Assembly (NCBI RefSeq): GCF_031753505.1
Contig: NC_089681.1
Location: 34,267,368 to 34,331,367 of the forward strand
Direction of reading: 5' to 3'
Length of the DNA: 64,000 nt
Source: Anomalospiza imberbis
Taxonomy: Eukaryota; Chordata; Aves; Passeriformes; Viduidae
Part shown: positions 63,891-64,000 of the stretch, piece after piece
How positions within the stretch are numbered: position 1 is the stretch's first letter
How the letters are laid out: each line of letters begins with the position of its first letter
Notes under the pieces: generated by a model
What the model was told of the DNA's origin: nothing
Database searches by the model: none
Seen by the model: only the letters and a program-made list of their open reading frames with translations
Translations under genes and position numbers: made by a program

Positions 63891-64000
63891 CTGTTTGCGC
63901 ATGACGTCCGTCGCCTGCATGATGTAGCGAGGGGGCAGCCCATGGCTCCGGGCCAGCGTGATCGCCTGCTCCAGGGTGACGCTCAGAGTGCAGCTGCAAT
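63891..64000 (-). CDS. PREX2: PREX2 exon, third from last (partial at window edge)
   Basis: In the frame ending CAG at 63893-63891, the minus strand encodes 36 residues including LSVTLEQAITLARSHG, then LPPRYIMQATDVMRKQ. I recognise this as the conserved C-terminal segment of the P-Rex family (P-Rex1 and P-Rex2 share it). The downstream exons carry the P-Rex2-type tail, which settles PREX2 over PREX1. The exon ends in phase 0 at a GTGAGG donor. Its 5' end is not resolved: the sequence ATTGCAG at 64000-63994 could be an acceptor, or the exon may continue beyond the window. High GC and CpG at this exon contrast with the surrounding introns. The 85-codon minus-strand ORF at 63742-63999 reads the wrong frame. 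Confidence 0.92.

Noticed and set aside
63413..63927. Plus-strand ORFs of 163 and 104 codons
   Set aside because: They run antisense through the LTR-like element and the PREX2 exon, and show no family signature.
63742..63999. 85-codon minus-strand ORF at the right edge
   Set aside because: It is in the wrong frame relative to the P-Rex segment and reads through the GTGAGG donor into the LTR-like block.
1..64000. CRISPR arrays, operons, tRNA or rRNA genes, prophage or secretion/defence systems
   Set aside because: No regular short repeat-spacer arrays, no cloverleaf-like tRNA or rRNA sequence and no prokaryotic gene packing were seen; the window is vertebrate intron and intergenic DNA.

Overview
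The window is vertebrate nuclear DNA, almost certainly from a bird. It is AT-rich and gene-poor, with very long introns, one sharp CpG island, many fragments of the avian LINE CR1, and two stretches that look like solo endogenous-retrovirus LTRs. I see no bacterial, phage, plasmid or CRISPR features. Nearly all long open reading frames are chance frames or shadows of CR1 or the CpG island.

Two protein-coding genes are supported, both on the minus strand. (1) The 3' end of PREX2 (PIP3-dependent Rac exchanger 2) enters from the right edge. Its last three coding exons are at 64000-63891, 55318-55251 and 52435-52390. They splice in consistent phase (phase 0, then phase 2) with canonical GT/AG sites and encode the final 73 residues and the stop codon. 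A long AT-rich 3' UTR probably follows, with candidate poly(A) signals near 51.17 kb and 47.07 kb. (2) The first coding exon of the C8orf34 (vestibule-1) orthologue is at 18784-18716 inside a CpG island of about 1.5 kb (about 18.06-19.54 kb). It ends at a strong GTAAGG donor, and the rest of the gene lies beyond the left edge. As far as I recall, PREX2 followed by C8orf34 on the same strand is the order on human 8q13, so the window appears to be a conserved syntenic block with an intergenic gap of roughly 28-33 kb.

Layout from left to right: 1-18715 is C8orf34 intron 1, with an ERVL-like LTR at about 2.34-2.86 kb. 18.06-19.54 kb is the CpG-island promoter and exon 1. 19.56-47.06 kb is intergenic, AT-rich, with one old CR1 fragment, several simple repeats and an unexplained GC-richer block at 35.63-36.30 kb. 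47.07-52.39 kb is the probable PREX2 3' UTR, with a TA microsatellite and a CR1 3' tail. 52.44-55.25 kb is the last PREX2 intron. 55.32-63.89 kb is the penultimate visible intron, packed with CR1 copies of different ages and both orientations, plus a promoter-bearing LTR-like element close to the splice donor.

I found no undescribed biological system. The most interesting items are the LTR-like promoter beside the PREX2 donor with its internal 40-47 bp repeats, the internally deleted CR1 copy, and several short direct duplications with spacing near 25 bp. All identifications come from reading the sequence and recalling protein and repeat families; no search was run.
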